Below, in pieces: positions 33,163 to 42,334 of a stretch of DNA of 64,000 nucleotides; within the stretch, counting starts at the first letter, position 1; each line of letters begins with the position of its first letter. Below the pieces are notes generated by a model. That model did not search any database. It was not told where the DNA came from and saw nothing but the letters and a program-made list of their open reading frames with translations. Origin of the DNA: an uncultured Eubacteriales bacterium (GTDB lineage Bacteria > Bacillota > Clostridia > Christensenellales > Aristaeellaceae); the NCBI GenBank assembly GCA_900542445.1, contig UQNN01000008.1, positions 1 through 64,000 of the forward strand. The letters are read 5' to 3'. Both the position numbers and the translations under genes were made by a program.

Positions 33163-34446
33163 TCACATCAGCAGATTCGGCAGGAACGTAATCAGCCACG
33201 GGCAGAGGATCATCACCGCCAGAATCAAAATCTCCACGCCGATTACCGGCATTGCCTCTTTAAGCGCTTCCTCCAGCGAAATGTTGCCGATACGCATGGC
33301 GACGAACAGGTTCGCGCCCAGCGGCGGAGTCAGCATGCCGATGCATAGGTTGACGACCATAATCACGCCGACATAATAGATGTCATAGCCCAGCGAGGTG
33401 AGAATCGGCACAAACAGCGGCGCAAAGAGCACGATGCTCGAGTTGGTGTCGATGAACATGCCGATGATGAGCAACAGCACGTTGATAATCAGCATGATAA
33501 CGTACTTGTTCGTGCTGAAGGAGAGCATCGCGTCCGTCACCATCGTCGGAATCTTGCCGATGGTCAGCAGGCGGCCGAAGGTCGTCGCCGGTCCAAAGAT
33601 AATCATGATGGTCGCGGAGGTGATCGCCGCTTCAACCAGGCTCTCCTTGAGCTTTTTGAGCGTCAGCTCATGATAGACGAACTTGCCGACCAGCAGCGTG
33701 TACACAACGCCCACGACGGAGCACTCGGTCGGCGTGAAGATGCCGCCGTAAATGCCGCCCAGAACGATCACCGGCATCAGGATGGCCGGAATCGCACCCT
33801 TGAAGGTGTTGATCTTTTCCTTGCGGGTCATGGTTACGGTGTTGCCGCGATAGCCGCGCTTTTTGGAAACGAAATAGTTATACAGGCACAGGCCGCCGCC
33901 GAGCATAAAGCCCGGAATAAAGCCCGCCGTGAACATCTTGGTCACGGAGACGCCAACCGTCACGCCGTACATAATCATCGGAATGGAAGGCGGAATAATC
34001 GGACCGATGATCGACGCGCCGGAGACAATGCCGACGCTGTACGAGCGGGAATACCTCTGCTCGATCATAGCCGGAAGCATGATGCCGCCGATCGCCGCCG
34101 CCGTCGCGGGGCCGGAACCGGAAATCGCCGCAAAGAACATGGAGGCCACGATCGCCGCCATACCCAGGCCGCCGGGCGTGTCTCCGGTCAGAATGCTGGC
34201 GATATCCACCAGGCGGCGGGCAATGCCCGTCTTTTCCATCAGTGTGCCGACCAGCATAAAGAACGGAATCGCCATCAGCGGAAAAGAATCCGCGCTGGTA
34301 ATCATCGCCTGCGCCAGATTGTTGGCCATCGGCATACTCGGGAACTGCGTGGCAAAAACGCCCAGCGTCGAAATGCCCAGCGACAGCGCAATCGGCACCG
34401 TTGCAAACAGACACAGGAACAGAACCAACATCAACGTGCCAAGCAT
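33163..34446 (-). CDS. dctM: TRAP transporter large permease (DctM)
   Basis: A 427-aa membrane subunit with about 12 transmembrane helices that carries out Na+-coupled solute transport. Typical parts are AIPFFMLVGTLMEKTGIARRLVD, SGSGPATAAAIGG, IIPPSIPMIMYG and the C-terminal TPPLGANLF. Its ATG overlaps the dctQ stop by 1 nt. Part of dctP-dctQ-dctM-hydrolase. Confidence 0.95.
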   Translation of the reverse strand: MLGTLMLVLFLCLFATVPIALSLGISTLGVFATQFPSMPMANNLAQAMITSADSFPLMAIPFFMLVGTLMEKTGIARRLVDIASILTGDTPGGLGMAAIVASMFFAAISGSGPATAAAIGGIMLPAMIEQRYSRSYSVGIVSGASIIGPIIPPSIPMIMYGVTVGVSVTKMFTAGFIPGFMLGGGLCLYNYFVSKKRGYRGNTVTMTRKEKINTFKGAIPAILMPVIVLGGIYGGIFTPTECSVVGVVYTLLVGKFVYHELTLKKLKESLVEAAITSATIMIIFGPATTFGRLLTIGKIPTMVTDAMLSFSTNKYVIMLIINVLLLIIGMFIDTNSSIVLFAPLFVPILTSLGYDIYYVGVIMVVNLCIGMLTPPLGANLFVAMRIGNISLEEALKEAMPVIGVEILILAVMILCPWLITFLPNLLM

Positions 34447-34952
34447 TACTGTTTTCCTCCTTCTTCCGCTTTCTGTTTCTTATTCGCGCGAATCTCGCCG
34501 ATCATGCGCTGCGCCGTGCGGATGGAGAAGCCCAGCATGCCCATCACGCCGGAAATATACATCACCCAGACCGGCATCCACGTCATCGACGTAAACACCT
34601 GATGATTGGCAATGGTGTTGCGCGTAACCATACTCATCTTGTATGCGATGAACAGGCCGAACGCAATGGAAACCAGATCGCCAAACCAGAAAACGTATTT
34701 GCCCCGCTTTTCGCCGATCAGCAGCGTGATGGCGGAAACGCGCATATGCGCGCCGCGAAGACCGGCCAGGCTGATGCCGGCGAACGTGATCCAGACAAAC
34801 ATCACGCGCGTCAACTGTTCAGCCCATGAGAAAGTGAAGGAAAAACAATATCTGCTTACGACGCTGCCAAAGGTGATCAGCGTCATGCAGGAAAACAGGA
34901 CAACAATGATCGCCATTTCAATCTTGTTGTACCACGGTGTTTTCGTTTTCAA
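34446..34952 (-). CDS. dctQ: TRAP transporter small permease (DctQ)
   Basis: A 168-aa protein with four transmembrane helices. The family motif region is SWAEQLTRVMFVWITFAG near residue 38. The start is TTG 34952 with GGAG 9 nt upstream, since no ATG in frame has a comparable site (the next ATG is at codon 13). It lies between dctP and dctM. Confidence 0.9.
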   Translation of the reverse strand: MKTKTPWYNKIEMAIIVVLFSCMTLITFGSVVSRYCFSFTFSWAEQLTRVMFVWITFAGISLAGLRGAHMRVSAITLLIGEKRGKYVFWFGDLVSIAFGLFIAYKMSMVTRNTIANHQVFTSMTWMPVWVMYISGVMGMLGFSIRTAQRMIGEIRANKKQKAEEGGKQ

Positions 34953-35008
34953 CTCGGATCGCTCCTCCCACTTAAGGACTCGGTTTTTCTGTTTTGAGGT
35001 AAAGGAAA

Positions 35009-35051
35009 GCCGGGCCCCGATGGTTTAGGGTAAACAGCAACGGAGCCCGGC
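35009..35051 (-). terminator. Partial terminator hairpin between dctP and dctQ
   Basis: GCCGGGC-TCCG pairs with CGGG-GCCCGGC on the minus strand, followed by TTTCCTTT without a full U run. This kind of leaky stop often raises binding-protein output relative to the permeases. Confidence 0.6.
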
Positions 35052-35066
35052 CGATAAATCGCCTGA

Positions 35067-36065
35067 TTACTTCTGAATTTCAACGGCCTTTTCGATCAGA
35101 TCGGCGCCGATCTTGTCGGCATACTTGTCATAGACAGGCTGCACAGCCTCGCGGAACGCGGCGCGCTCCTCATCGGTCAGCTCGACCACGGTGATCAGGT
35201 TTTCATCGATGAAGCGCTGCTTGATGCCGCTGTCGATTTCATCCACCAGCCCGCGCTCGTAAACCAGCGCTTCCTGAACACACTCGGTCAGGATCGCACG
35301 ATCTTCGTCATCCAGTCCATCCCACCAGCTCTTGGAAGCGACCAGCGGAACCGGATCGTAGATGTGATGGGTTTCAATCAGATACTTCTGCACTTCATAG
35401 AAGCGCTGGGTGTCGATCTGGGAATACGGGTTTTCTTCCGCGTCGATAACGCCCTGCTGCAGGGAGGTATACACCTCGGAGAAGCTCATCGGGATGGCGG
35501 AGCAGCCGAGCTGGTTGAAGTGGTCAATGTGCATCTGGTTTTCCATGACGCGAATCTTCAGACCCGCCATGTCGGCCGGAGTATGCACTTCCTTGTTGCA
35601 GGTGACGTTGCGCCAGCCCATCGCGAACCAGCCGAGACCCTTGATGCCCGCGCCTTCCAGGTCGTTCAGAATGGCGATGCCAACCTCGCTGTCGAAGACC
35701 TTGAACGCGCCTTCTTCAGAGGTAAACAGATACGGCAGATCGAACAGCGCGGTCTTATCCGTAAAGCCGCCGAGGAACGCATTGGACGGAGAGCAGAACT
35801 GGAGCGTGCCCATCTGAAGCTGCTCGATCATTTCGCGGTTGCCGCCGAGCTGGGAGTTCGGGAAAACGGAAACCGTGATTCGTCCGTTGGTCTTCTCGTT
35901 GACAATCTGCGCGAAGTATTCCGTGCCTCTGCCAAGCGGGGTCGTCTCAATCGCAACATGGCCAAGGTTGATGCTCATCTTCTTGTCGGAAGCAGATGCG
36001 GAGGCCGCGAACGCGCCAACCAGAACGGTCGCCAGCGCCGCACACATTACTTTTTTAAAGCTCAT
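35067..36065 (-). CDS. dctP: TRAP transporter substrate-binding protein (DctP)
   Basis: A 332-aa periplasmic-type binding protein. The signal peptide is MSFKKVMCAALATVLVGAFA with an AxA cleavage site and no lipobox Cys. The DctP fold shows PNSQLGGNREMIEQLQMGT near residue 69 and FAMGWRNVTC near 147. MAGLKIRVMEN has the carboxylate-binding Arg at about 172, and DAEENPYS has the conserved Asn at about 212. Family ligands are mostly organic acids. It shares MGWR, the K/R-I-R block and the ENP block with the C-terminus of the divergent regulator gene. Confidence 0.95.
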   Translation of the reverse strand: MSFKKVMCAALATVLVGAFAASASASDKKMSINLGHVAIETTPLGRGTEYFAQIVNEKTNGRITVSVFPNSQLGGNREMIEQLQMGTLQFCSPSNAFLGGFTDKTALFDLPYLFTSEEGAFKVFDSEVGIAILNDLEGAGIKGLGWFAMGWRNVTCNKEVHTPADMAGLKIRVMENQMHIDHFNQLGCSAIPMSFSEVYTSLQQGVIDAEENPYSQIDTQRFYEVQKYLIETHHIYDPVPLVASKSWWDGLDDEDRAILTECVQEALVYERGLVDEIDSGIKQRFIDENLITVVELTDEERAAFREAVQPVYDKYADKIGADLIEKAVEIQK

Positions 36066-36493
36066 TGTCGTCTCTCCTCATGTTTTCAGTCGATGGAGTA
36101 TAAAAAGGAAACTGAGAACCTGCGCCCACAGGTGCTGCGCGCCTTGCTCCTGTATCGCGTCGTCCCAAGTTCAGGAGATCAGAACGCCGTCCTCTCCTGT
36201 GTTGATTACATTCTATCACAGTTTTATGGGTTCACATATAGGTAACGGTACAAAACATTCAGCACACTCGATTGTTTACACTGCACACTCATTATTTTTT
36301 CGTTGTCGTTTAAGTCTAATAATCCGATATTTTTTGCGGCATTTTAACGCCGCAATTCCCACATTTTTCTAAAAACAAAGTGTTTTTACTGTATAAACAA
36401 GCAAAGTCGCCTTTTATTGGTTTGAGTGCACATATCATTTTTGCCTCATCTTTGTTTTAATATAGATAGAAGAAAGGAAAGGGGGAAACTGCC
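36066..36493. promoter_or_regulatory. Divergent regulatory region between dctP and the fusion regulator
   Basis: A 428-nt AT-rich gap. A TATACT box for dctP is at 36097-36102 (minus) without a good -35. For the plus-strand regulator, TAATAT is at 36458-36463 with a weak -35 near 36435. I see no perfect operator. It is the expected binding region for both regulators. Confidence 0.5.
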
Positions 36494-38566
36494 GTGCTGC
36501 TGGATAAACGTATCTGCCGAGCGCTTTGCCGAAGCATCGCCCGCAGCATGAATATCTCCGCGGGCATCTTCGATCCTGAAGGAATACTGATCCATCACAC
36601 CGATTGTGCCACGTCGGAGGAAACGGCTCGCCTGCGCAATCAGCTTACGCTGTTGATTCATACCGAAATTTCAGCTCCCGACGTCCTTCGCTTTCCCCTT
36701 TTGCATGCGGACGGTTCCGCGGTCGGAACGGTCATTATGCCCGATGCGGGCAGCCATCCTGAATACGTGACATGGACGCAAACGCTTTTCGCGCTTTGCG
36801 CTGCCAACGAGGCGCTCACCGAACAGGCTCACGCTGAATCCAGCGACAAGTCGTCCTTTCTATACGAAATTCTCGCTTCCCGCCTCACAGATGACGAAAC
36901 CATCGTCAGCCGCGCAGCCAAGCTTAAATACCGTTCCCATGTTCCCCGCTGCGCAATCATTTTCAGTTTCCTCGCTCAGGCGGAAAACGGCGAGGGGACG
37001 AACGACGAACAATTCCGCGCGCAGTTTTCCCGTGTTTTGAGAGAAACGCCGGGCTTCAACGCGGAGGATTTCGGGGATTTGCTCACCCGTCAGCAGTTCG
37101 TGCTATTCAAAACAGTTCCCGCCGGAAACATCGAATCCCGGAAAAACTTTTTATCCAATTTCGTTCATGATGTTTTGGAAGAAAACCCGCTCCTTGACGG
37201 TCTTTGCGTGCATGTCGGCATCGGCACGGTCTATCAAGATCTGCCCCGCATGCGGGACAGCTATTTGGAGGCGCTTTTCGTCGTTAAAAACCTGTCCGTG
37301 CTCTGCGCAGAGGGAACGATGGGTTTCGCCGAGGATTACACGTTCGATTATCTCATGTCCCTTCTCTCGGAAGATTATCAAGATCATCTGCTCGGCCCTT
37401 ATGCCGACCGTCTGCGTCAAATTTCCTATCTGCCGGAAACGCTCAAGGCGCTCTGCGCGACGAACAACAATCTGCTGCAATGCGCCAAGCACCTGTCCAT
37501 CCATCGCAACACCATGCTCCAGCGCTACACGAAGCTCACCGAAACAGTCGGCCTTGACCCTGTTCACCGTTCCAGTGATCGCCTGATCGCCAGACAGTGC
37601 GCAGTCTACCTCAACCGAAAAAAAGTTCTGCATGCGGGCATCATCATTCAAAGCAGCAGCGACCTGCATCTGGGCTTCCACCATTTCGGCACGCTTTTAG
37701 AGGAAAAGAGCCACTCTTCCATCGCGCTCGAGGTCACCAACGTCGGCATTTCCGGCAACAACAAATCGCTGTTGGAGCTTCTGCTCTGCGGCACAATGGA
37801 TTTCATCGTCATCGACATTGACCCGCTGATTTCTTACTCATGCGACGAGCTGGCCGTATGCAACCTGCCCCATGTGTTTGAAAGCTACGAGGATGCGTAT
37901 GCATTGCTTTCCGGCCCGATCGGCCAGCGGCTGCTCAAATCCGGAAGCGCCAACGGCGCCATCTGTCTGGGCTTCTGGTCGATGGGTTGGCGCTATCTCT
38001 CCTCGCGCAGCGCGCCTGTGCGCACCCCGGAGGATATGCGCGGTCAACGCATCCGAACCATGAACAAGAAGGTGGTGCAGGATTATTTCACCTCGTTGGG
38101 CGCGGTCGCCATCCCCATCAGCTATGATAATATTTTGCCCGCTCTGACTGAAAAAATCGTCGATATGCAGGAAAACCCCTTCGTCAATTTCCGCGATATG
38201 CGGCTATACGAACAGCAGCGCTGGATTCTCAAGGAAAATTCCATCTTCAGCACCAATATGCTCATCACATCCGAATTGCTGTGGAAAAAACTGACCCATG
38301 AACAGCGGCGCATTGTTCTGGAAGCCGCCAGAGAGAGCACCGCGTGGCAATGGCAGCATGCCAAACAGCATAACGCGGAATGTGAAGCGCAGCTAGTCGA
38401 AAAACACGGCGTGCACCTCTATACGCCCACGCAGGCAGAGCAGGCGCAATGGAATCAGCAGGCGCTTCGCTTTCGCCAGAGCTTCCCCCATCAGCAGATT
38501 TTAAGTGAAATTGCCGCAATACGAGAGGAGGCGCGCCATGGAAGCCCTTCACAGGCAGATTTTTGA
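36494..38566 (+). CDS. PucR/CdaR-type regulator fused to a TRAP binding-protein domain
   Basis: A 690-aa protein in three parts. Residues 1-115 are a sensor-like N-terminal domain. About 120-300 is a GGDEF-like CdaR middle domain. A PucR-type HTH lies near 313-356 (LPETLKALCATNNN, LSIHRNTMLQRYTKLTE), where such regulators normally end. The frame continues with about 300 residues matching the DctP fold: GFWSMGWRYLSS (493-504), TPEDMRGQRIRTMN with the binding Arg near 521, and VDMQENPFVNF (556-566). There is no signal peptide, so this domain is cytoplasmic. The start is GTG 36494 with AAAGGGGG upstream. Probable ligand-sensing regulator of the adjacent TRAP and catabolic genes. Confidence 0.9.
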   Translation: MLLDKRICRALCRSIARSMNISAGIFDPEGILIHHTDCATSEETARLRNQLTLLIHTEISAPDVLRFPLLHADGSAVGTVIMPDAGSHPEYVTWTQTLFALCAANEALTEQAHAESSDKSSFLYEILASRLTDDETIVSRAAKLKYRSHVPRCAIIFSFLAQAENGEGTNDEQFRAQFSRVLRETPGFNAEDFGDLLTRQQFVLFKTVPAGNIESRKNFLSNFVHDVLEENPLLDGLCVHVGIGTVYQDLPRMRDSYLEALFVVKNLSVLCAEGTMGFAEDYTFDYLMSLLSEDYQDHLLGPYADRLRQISYLPETLKALCATNNNLLQCAKHLSIHRNTMLQRYTKLTETVGLDPVHRSSDRLIARQCAVYLNRKKVLHAGIIIQSSSDLHLGFHHFGTLLEEKSHSSIALEVTNVGISGNNKSLLELLLCGTMDFIVIDIDPLISYSCDELAVCNLPHVFESYEDAYALLSGPIGQRLLKSGSANGAICLGFWSMGWRYLSSRSAPVRTPEDMRGQRIRTMNKKVVQDYFTSLGAVAIPISYDNILPALTEKIVDMQENPFVNFRDMRLYEQQRWILKENSIFSTNMLITSELLWKKLTHEQRRIVLEAARESTAWQWQHAKQHNAECEAQLVEKHGVHLYTPTQAEQAQWNQQALRFRQSFPHQQILSEIAAIREEARHGSPSQADF

Positions 38567-39644
38567 ATCGTTCGGCCGCGCCTGTCCAACCTCGCCCTGC
38601 GGTCTGTACCATTCTCATCGGCTCGTTGTTCAAAACGGCGGGGGCATGCCCGAAAAAGCGCCGCCGGACGAGGGCATATCAACTGAAAACGGCCGCTTTC
38701 TGGCTTTTACCCGATTGGAGGAGGGCTGGTCTCTCGGCTTTTACGCCGAAAATGAGAAACAGGCTCTGGAAATGCTCCAGCTTCTGGCCTCCATCCACGA
38801 ACTGGTGTTGCAAAACCAGAAGCTCTATGTCGTTCGCGGCAACGCACAGGATAAGATTTCGCTGCTGCTAAATCGGCTTTTTTCGCTCAACACCCCGGAT
38901 GACATCGCCTATACCGCCATCGCCGCGTTGAACCTCGGCTACGACATGACGCTGCCGCGCACCATCTGCCTGTTCACCTTGGCCGCGCAGGATGACGAAG
39001 GCGCTGTCTCCGAGGGCACGCTGCATTCTGTCATCAACCTCATCCGCAGTCAGCGCTCTATCGGCGCGCAGGATCTCGTCGGTTCGATCAACAGCGACCA
39101 GATCGCGCTATGCAAAACGCTGTCCAATCCATCCCAGCCCGTTCAATCGCAGATGCGTCCCCTGCTGTCTTCCCTCTGCGCCTCCATTCTGGATTTGCAC
39201 CATATCGTGATTCAGGTTGGCGTCGGCGATGTCATTCGTTCCATCTCCGATTACAGCACGCAGTTTCTGGATATCCGCCAGATGCTTCGCTGCCGCACAC
39301 TGTTCAACTCGCCCAAAACCATCCATTTCATCTCCGATTTTCAAACTGAAATGGCCATTTTCAAAATCCCGTCCGCGCAGTTGGATCACTTTCTAATTGA
39401 AAAACTTGAAATTCTGGAGCATCTGCCTCAGTTTCTTGAAACCGTCGAAGCGCTGTTTTCCTGCAATATGAACATCAACGATACGGCGGAAATGCTGTTC
39501 GTCCATCGAAACACCGTGCTTTTTCGCGTCAATCGCATCAAAAAGCTGCTATGCCTTGACCCCTTGCACAACGATGCGGATCGAGCGACGCTCTCCCTAT
39601 TGTATATGTATTCCAAAGTGAAACAGATCACATCGCCAAGCTGA
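38538..39644 (+). CDS. Second PucR/CdaR-type transcriptional regulator
   Basis: A 368-aa protein with an N-terminal region of about 120 residues without clear family. A middle GGDEF-like domain follows (ICLFTLAAQ, VIQVGVGDVIRSISDYSTQF). The C-terminal PucR HTH is near residues 310-352 (FLETVEALFSCNMNINDTAEML, VHRNTVLFRVNRIKKLL). It ends there, without a binding-protein domain. ATG 38538 has GAGAGGAGG upstream and overlaps the preceding regulator by 29 nt, so the two are translationally coupled and may act together. Confidence 0.88.
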   Translation: MEALHRQIFESFGRACPTSPCGLYHSHRLVVQNGGGMPEKAPPDEGISTENGRFLAFTRLEEGWSLGFYAENEKQALEMLQLLASIHELVLQNQKLYVVRGNAQDKISLLLNRLFSLNTPDDIAYTAIAALNLGYDMTLPRTICLFTLAAQDDEGAVSEGTLHSVINLIRSQRSIGAQDLVGSINSDQIALCKTLSNPSQPVQSQMRPLLSSLCASILDLHHIVIQVGVGDVIRSISDYSTQFLDIRQMLRCRTLFNSPKTIHFISDFQTEMAIFKIPSAQLDHFLIEKLEILEHLPQFLETVEALFSCNMNINDTAEMLFVHRNTVLFRVNRIKKLLCLDPLHNDADRATLSLLYMYSKVKQITSPS

Positions 39645-39723
39645 TCCTCGTCCCTCTTTTCACATTCACCCCCGTTTCTACATCGTTTCTCAGATATTCA
39701 GACCTCAGGAAAGGAACAATGCC

Positions 39724-40998
39724 ATGAATACAACCATTTCCCTCCCTTACGGCAAAGGCGCGCTCACGCTGAACGTGCCGGAAGAAAACCTCAAAGCCGT
39801 GATGCACAGCAGCATCGCCGCATACACCGCCGAAAAAACGCAGGCCGAGCTGGTCGAAGACGCCATTGCGCATCCTCACAGCGGTCTGCCGCTGCGCGAG
39901 CGCGTTCGCGGCAAAAAGAAGGTCGTCGTCATATCCAGCGATCATACGCGCCCCGTCCCCAGCCGCCTGCTGATGCCCATCATTCTGCGGGAAATCCGCA
40001 CCGGAAATCCGGAAGCCGATATTTCCATCCTCGTGGCCACAGGCTGCCACCGCGCTCCGACGAAGCAGGAGCTTTTGGATCGCTACGGTGAGGACATCGT
40101 CGCCCATGAGCGCATCGTCATCCATAACGCGGACGACAACGACAGTCTTGTGGATTTGGGCCTTATGGCTTCCGGCAACCGCCTGCTGCTCAACCGCGTC
40201 GCTTACGAAGCGAATTTCCTGATGGCCGAAGGCTTTATCGAGCCGCATTTCTTCGCCGGCTTCTCCGGCGGACGCAAGGCCGTTCTGCCGGGCGTAGTCG
40301 GCCGCGCCACCACCATGTTTAACCACTGCGCTGCCAACATCGACAATCCCGGTGCGCGAACCGGCCTGCTCGATCACAACCCCATCCATATGGACATGTG
40401 TGAGGGCGCGCAGAAAGCCGGATTGGAATTTATCCTCAATGTCGTGCTCAACGCCAAAAAAGAAGTCATCGGCGCGTTCAGCGGCGATCTGGACGCGGCG
40501 CACCAGGCCGGCGTGAGCTTCATCCGCCAGCTGTGCCGCTGCAAGGCCGAGCCGGCGGATATCGTCGTCACGACAAACGGCGGCTATCCGCTCGACCAAA
40601 ACATCTATCAGGCCGTCAAAGGCATGTCCACCGCCGAACGCACGTGCAAGCCGGGCGGCGTCATCATCATGGTTTCCGAATGCTGCGACGGACACGGCGC
40701 GCCCGCTTTCTATGAAACCTTTGCCAGCGACCCCAGCAACGAACACATCATGGCGGCCATCCGCAGCCACAGCGCCGCGCAGACCGTGCCCGACCAGTGG
40801 CAGTCCCAGATTTTCCTGCGCATCCTGCTGAATTTCCGGGTCATCTTCGTCAGCAGCGCGCCGAAGGACATGGTGGAAGCCCTCCACATGATTTACAGCC
40901 CGAATCTCGACGACGCGCTTCAAAAGGCGTTCGCGCTCACCAGCCCAGACGCATCCGTAACCGTCATTCCGGACGGCGTATCCACTCTGATTGAATAA
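39724..40998 (+). CDS. LarA-family nickel-dependent 2-hydroxyacid racemase/epimerase
   Basis: A 424-aa homologue of lactate racemase. LarA enzymes use a covalently bound nickel pincer nucleotide to move hydride at C2 of 2-hydroxyacids. All key residues appear one position from Lactobacillus plantarum LarA numbering: His109 (ATGCHRAPT), His175 (EPHFFAGF), Lys185 (SGGRKAVLPG, cofactor attachment) and His201 (FNHCAANIDN). SDHTRP is at 72-77. The cofactor genes larB, larC and larE are not in the window. Substrate unlikely to be limited to lactate given the glycerate kinase next door. Confidence 0.9.
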   Translation: MNTTISLPYGKGALTLNVPEENLKAVMHSSIAAYTAEKTQAELVEDAIAHPHSGLPLRERVRGKKKVVVISSDHTRPVPSRLLMPIILREIRTGNPEADISILVATGCHRAPTKQELLDRYGEDIVAHERIVIHNADDNDSLVDLGLMASGNRLLLNRVAYEANFLMAEGFIEPHFFAGFSGGRKAVLPGVVGRATTMFNHCAANIDNPGARTGLLDHNPIHMDMCEGAQKAGLEFILNVVLNAKKEVIGAFSGDLDAAHQAGVSFIRQLCRCKAEPADIVVTTNGGYPLDQNIYQAVKGMSTAERTCKPGGVIIMVSECCDGHGAPAFYETFASDPSNEHIMAAIRSHSAAQTVPDQWQSQIFLRILLNFRVIFVSSAPKDMVEALHMIYSPNLDDALQKAFALTSPDASVTVIPDGVSTLIE

Positions 40999-41011
40999 AG
41001 GAGTCGTTCTC

Positions 41012-42238
41012 ATGGATCTTCGTTCCACTGCTTCCGCTATCATTGATGCCGCGCTGCAATCCGCCCAGCCGGATGAAGCCGTCAGGCGCGCGCTCGACGC
41101 CCATCCGCTCCGCGGCGACGTCTATCTGGTCGCCATCGGCAAAGCAGCCTGGCAAATGGCTCGCGCCGCCGTCGGCTGCCTGCCCGTCAAGGATGGCGTG
41201 GTCATTACCAAATACGGTCACGCCGCGGGGGATCTTCCCGGCGTTCGCATCTTTGAAGCCGCGCATCCCGTTCCGGACGCCAACAGTTATCGCGCCACGC
41301 AGGCCGCCATCGATCTGGTCGCTTCCCTGCGCGCAGAGGATACCGTGCTCTTTCTCGTTTCGGGCGGCGGCTCGGCTCTCTTTGAAAAGCCGCTCGTCCC
41401 CGATGAAGAAATGGCCGATATCACCCGTCAGCTGCTCGCCTGCGGTGCGGATATTCAGGAAATCAACACCCTCCGCAAGCGCCTTTCCGCTGTCAAGGGC
41501 GGCAAATTCGGCGAATTGTGCAAGCCTGCGCGCGTCTTTTCCATCGTACTCTCCGACATCATCGGCGATCCGCTGGATATGATCGCTTCCGGCCCCGCTT
41601 ATCCGGACAGCTCCACAACCGCGGACGCGCTGGCCATCATTCAAAAATACCAGCTCAAGCTCTCCGATCAGGCCACGCAGCTGATGCAGACGGCTCTGCC
41701 CGCATCGCTTGACAACGTGGAGACCGTCGTCACCGGAAGCGTCCGCCAGCTCTGCCGCGCTGCCTCCGAGCAATGCGAACGCTTAGGGATTGAACCTCGC
41801 TTCCTCACTGCCAGCCTAAACTGCGAAGCGCGCGAAGCCGGGCGCTTCCTCGCCGCCATCGCCAAGGATCACGCCGATACGGATCACCCCATCGCGTATA
41901 TCCTCGGCGGAGAAACCGTCGTACATCTGACGGGGCATGGCAAGGGCGGCCGCAACCAGGAGCTGGCGCTCGCGGCGGCCGAAGGAATCGCAGGGCTTTC
42001 GAACGTCGCTGTCTTCTCCGTCGGTTCGGACGGCACAGACGGCCCGACCGACGCGGCGGGCGGTTATGTAGACGGTTCAACCAAAGCCGCGTTGGATGCG
42101 CAGGGCATTTTCATCGCCGATGTGTTGGCCGATAACGACGCTTATCACGCGCTCAAGCGCACGGACGGCCTGATTTTCACCGGGCCGACCGGCACAAACG
42201 TCAATGATCTGAGCGTGCTGCTGATTGATCGGCCATAA
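41012..42238 (+). CDS. Glycerate 2-kinase (MOFRL/GckA family)
   Basis: A 408-aa kinase. An N-terminal DUF4147 domain holds VYLVAIGKAAWQMA, EAAHPVPDANSYRA, VSGGGSALFEKP and LSDIIGDPLDMIASGPAYPD. The C-terminal MOFRL domain has GGETVVHLTGHGKGGRNQELALAAA and GSDGTDGPTDAAGG. The family phosphorylates D-glycerate to 2-phosphoglycerate (TtuD/GckA) and feeds glycolysis. The start is ATG 41012 with AAGGAG 8 nt upstream, 13 nt after larA. Confidence 0.93.
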   Translation: MDLRSTASAIIDAALQSAQPDEAVRRALDAHPLRGDVYLVAIGKAAWQMARAAVGCLPVKDGVVITKYGHAAGDLPGVRIFEAAHPVPDANSYRATQAAIDLVASLRAEDTVLFLVSGGGSALFEKPLVPDEEMADITRQLLACGADIQEINTLRKRLSAVKGGKFGELCKPARVFSIVLSDIIGDPLDMIASGPAYPDSSTTADALAIIQKYQLKLSDQATQLMQTALPASLDNVETVVTGSVRQLCRAASEQCERLGIEPRFLTASLNCEAREAGRFLAAIAKDHADTDHPIAYILGGETVVHLTGHGKGGRNQELALAAAEGIAGLSNVAVFSVGSDGTDGPTDAAGGYVDGSTKAALDAQGIFIADVLADNDAYHALKRTDGLIFTGPTGTNVNDLSVLLIDRP

Positions 42239-42251
42239 ACGCATCACAAAT

Positions 42252-42288
42252 AAGCCCGAATGATTTTTCAATCCGGGCTTCATTTTTT
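42252..42288 (+). terminator. Terminator after the glycerate kinase gene
   Basis: AAGCCCG...CGGGCTT followed by CATTTTTT. It separates the kinase from the carrier gene, perhaps incompletely. Confidence 0.7.
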
Positions 42289-42334
42289 ATGACATCAAAT
42301 CAAGGGACTTCGACCCCGTGCGGAGGAATTTCAC

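Noticed and set aside
36110..36160. GGAAACTGAG-AACCTG sequence upstream of dctP as another compound repeat
   Set aside because: It resembles one arm only by a few bases and lacks the C hairpin and the palindromic symmetry.
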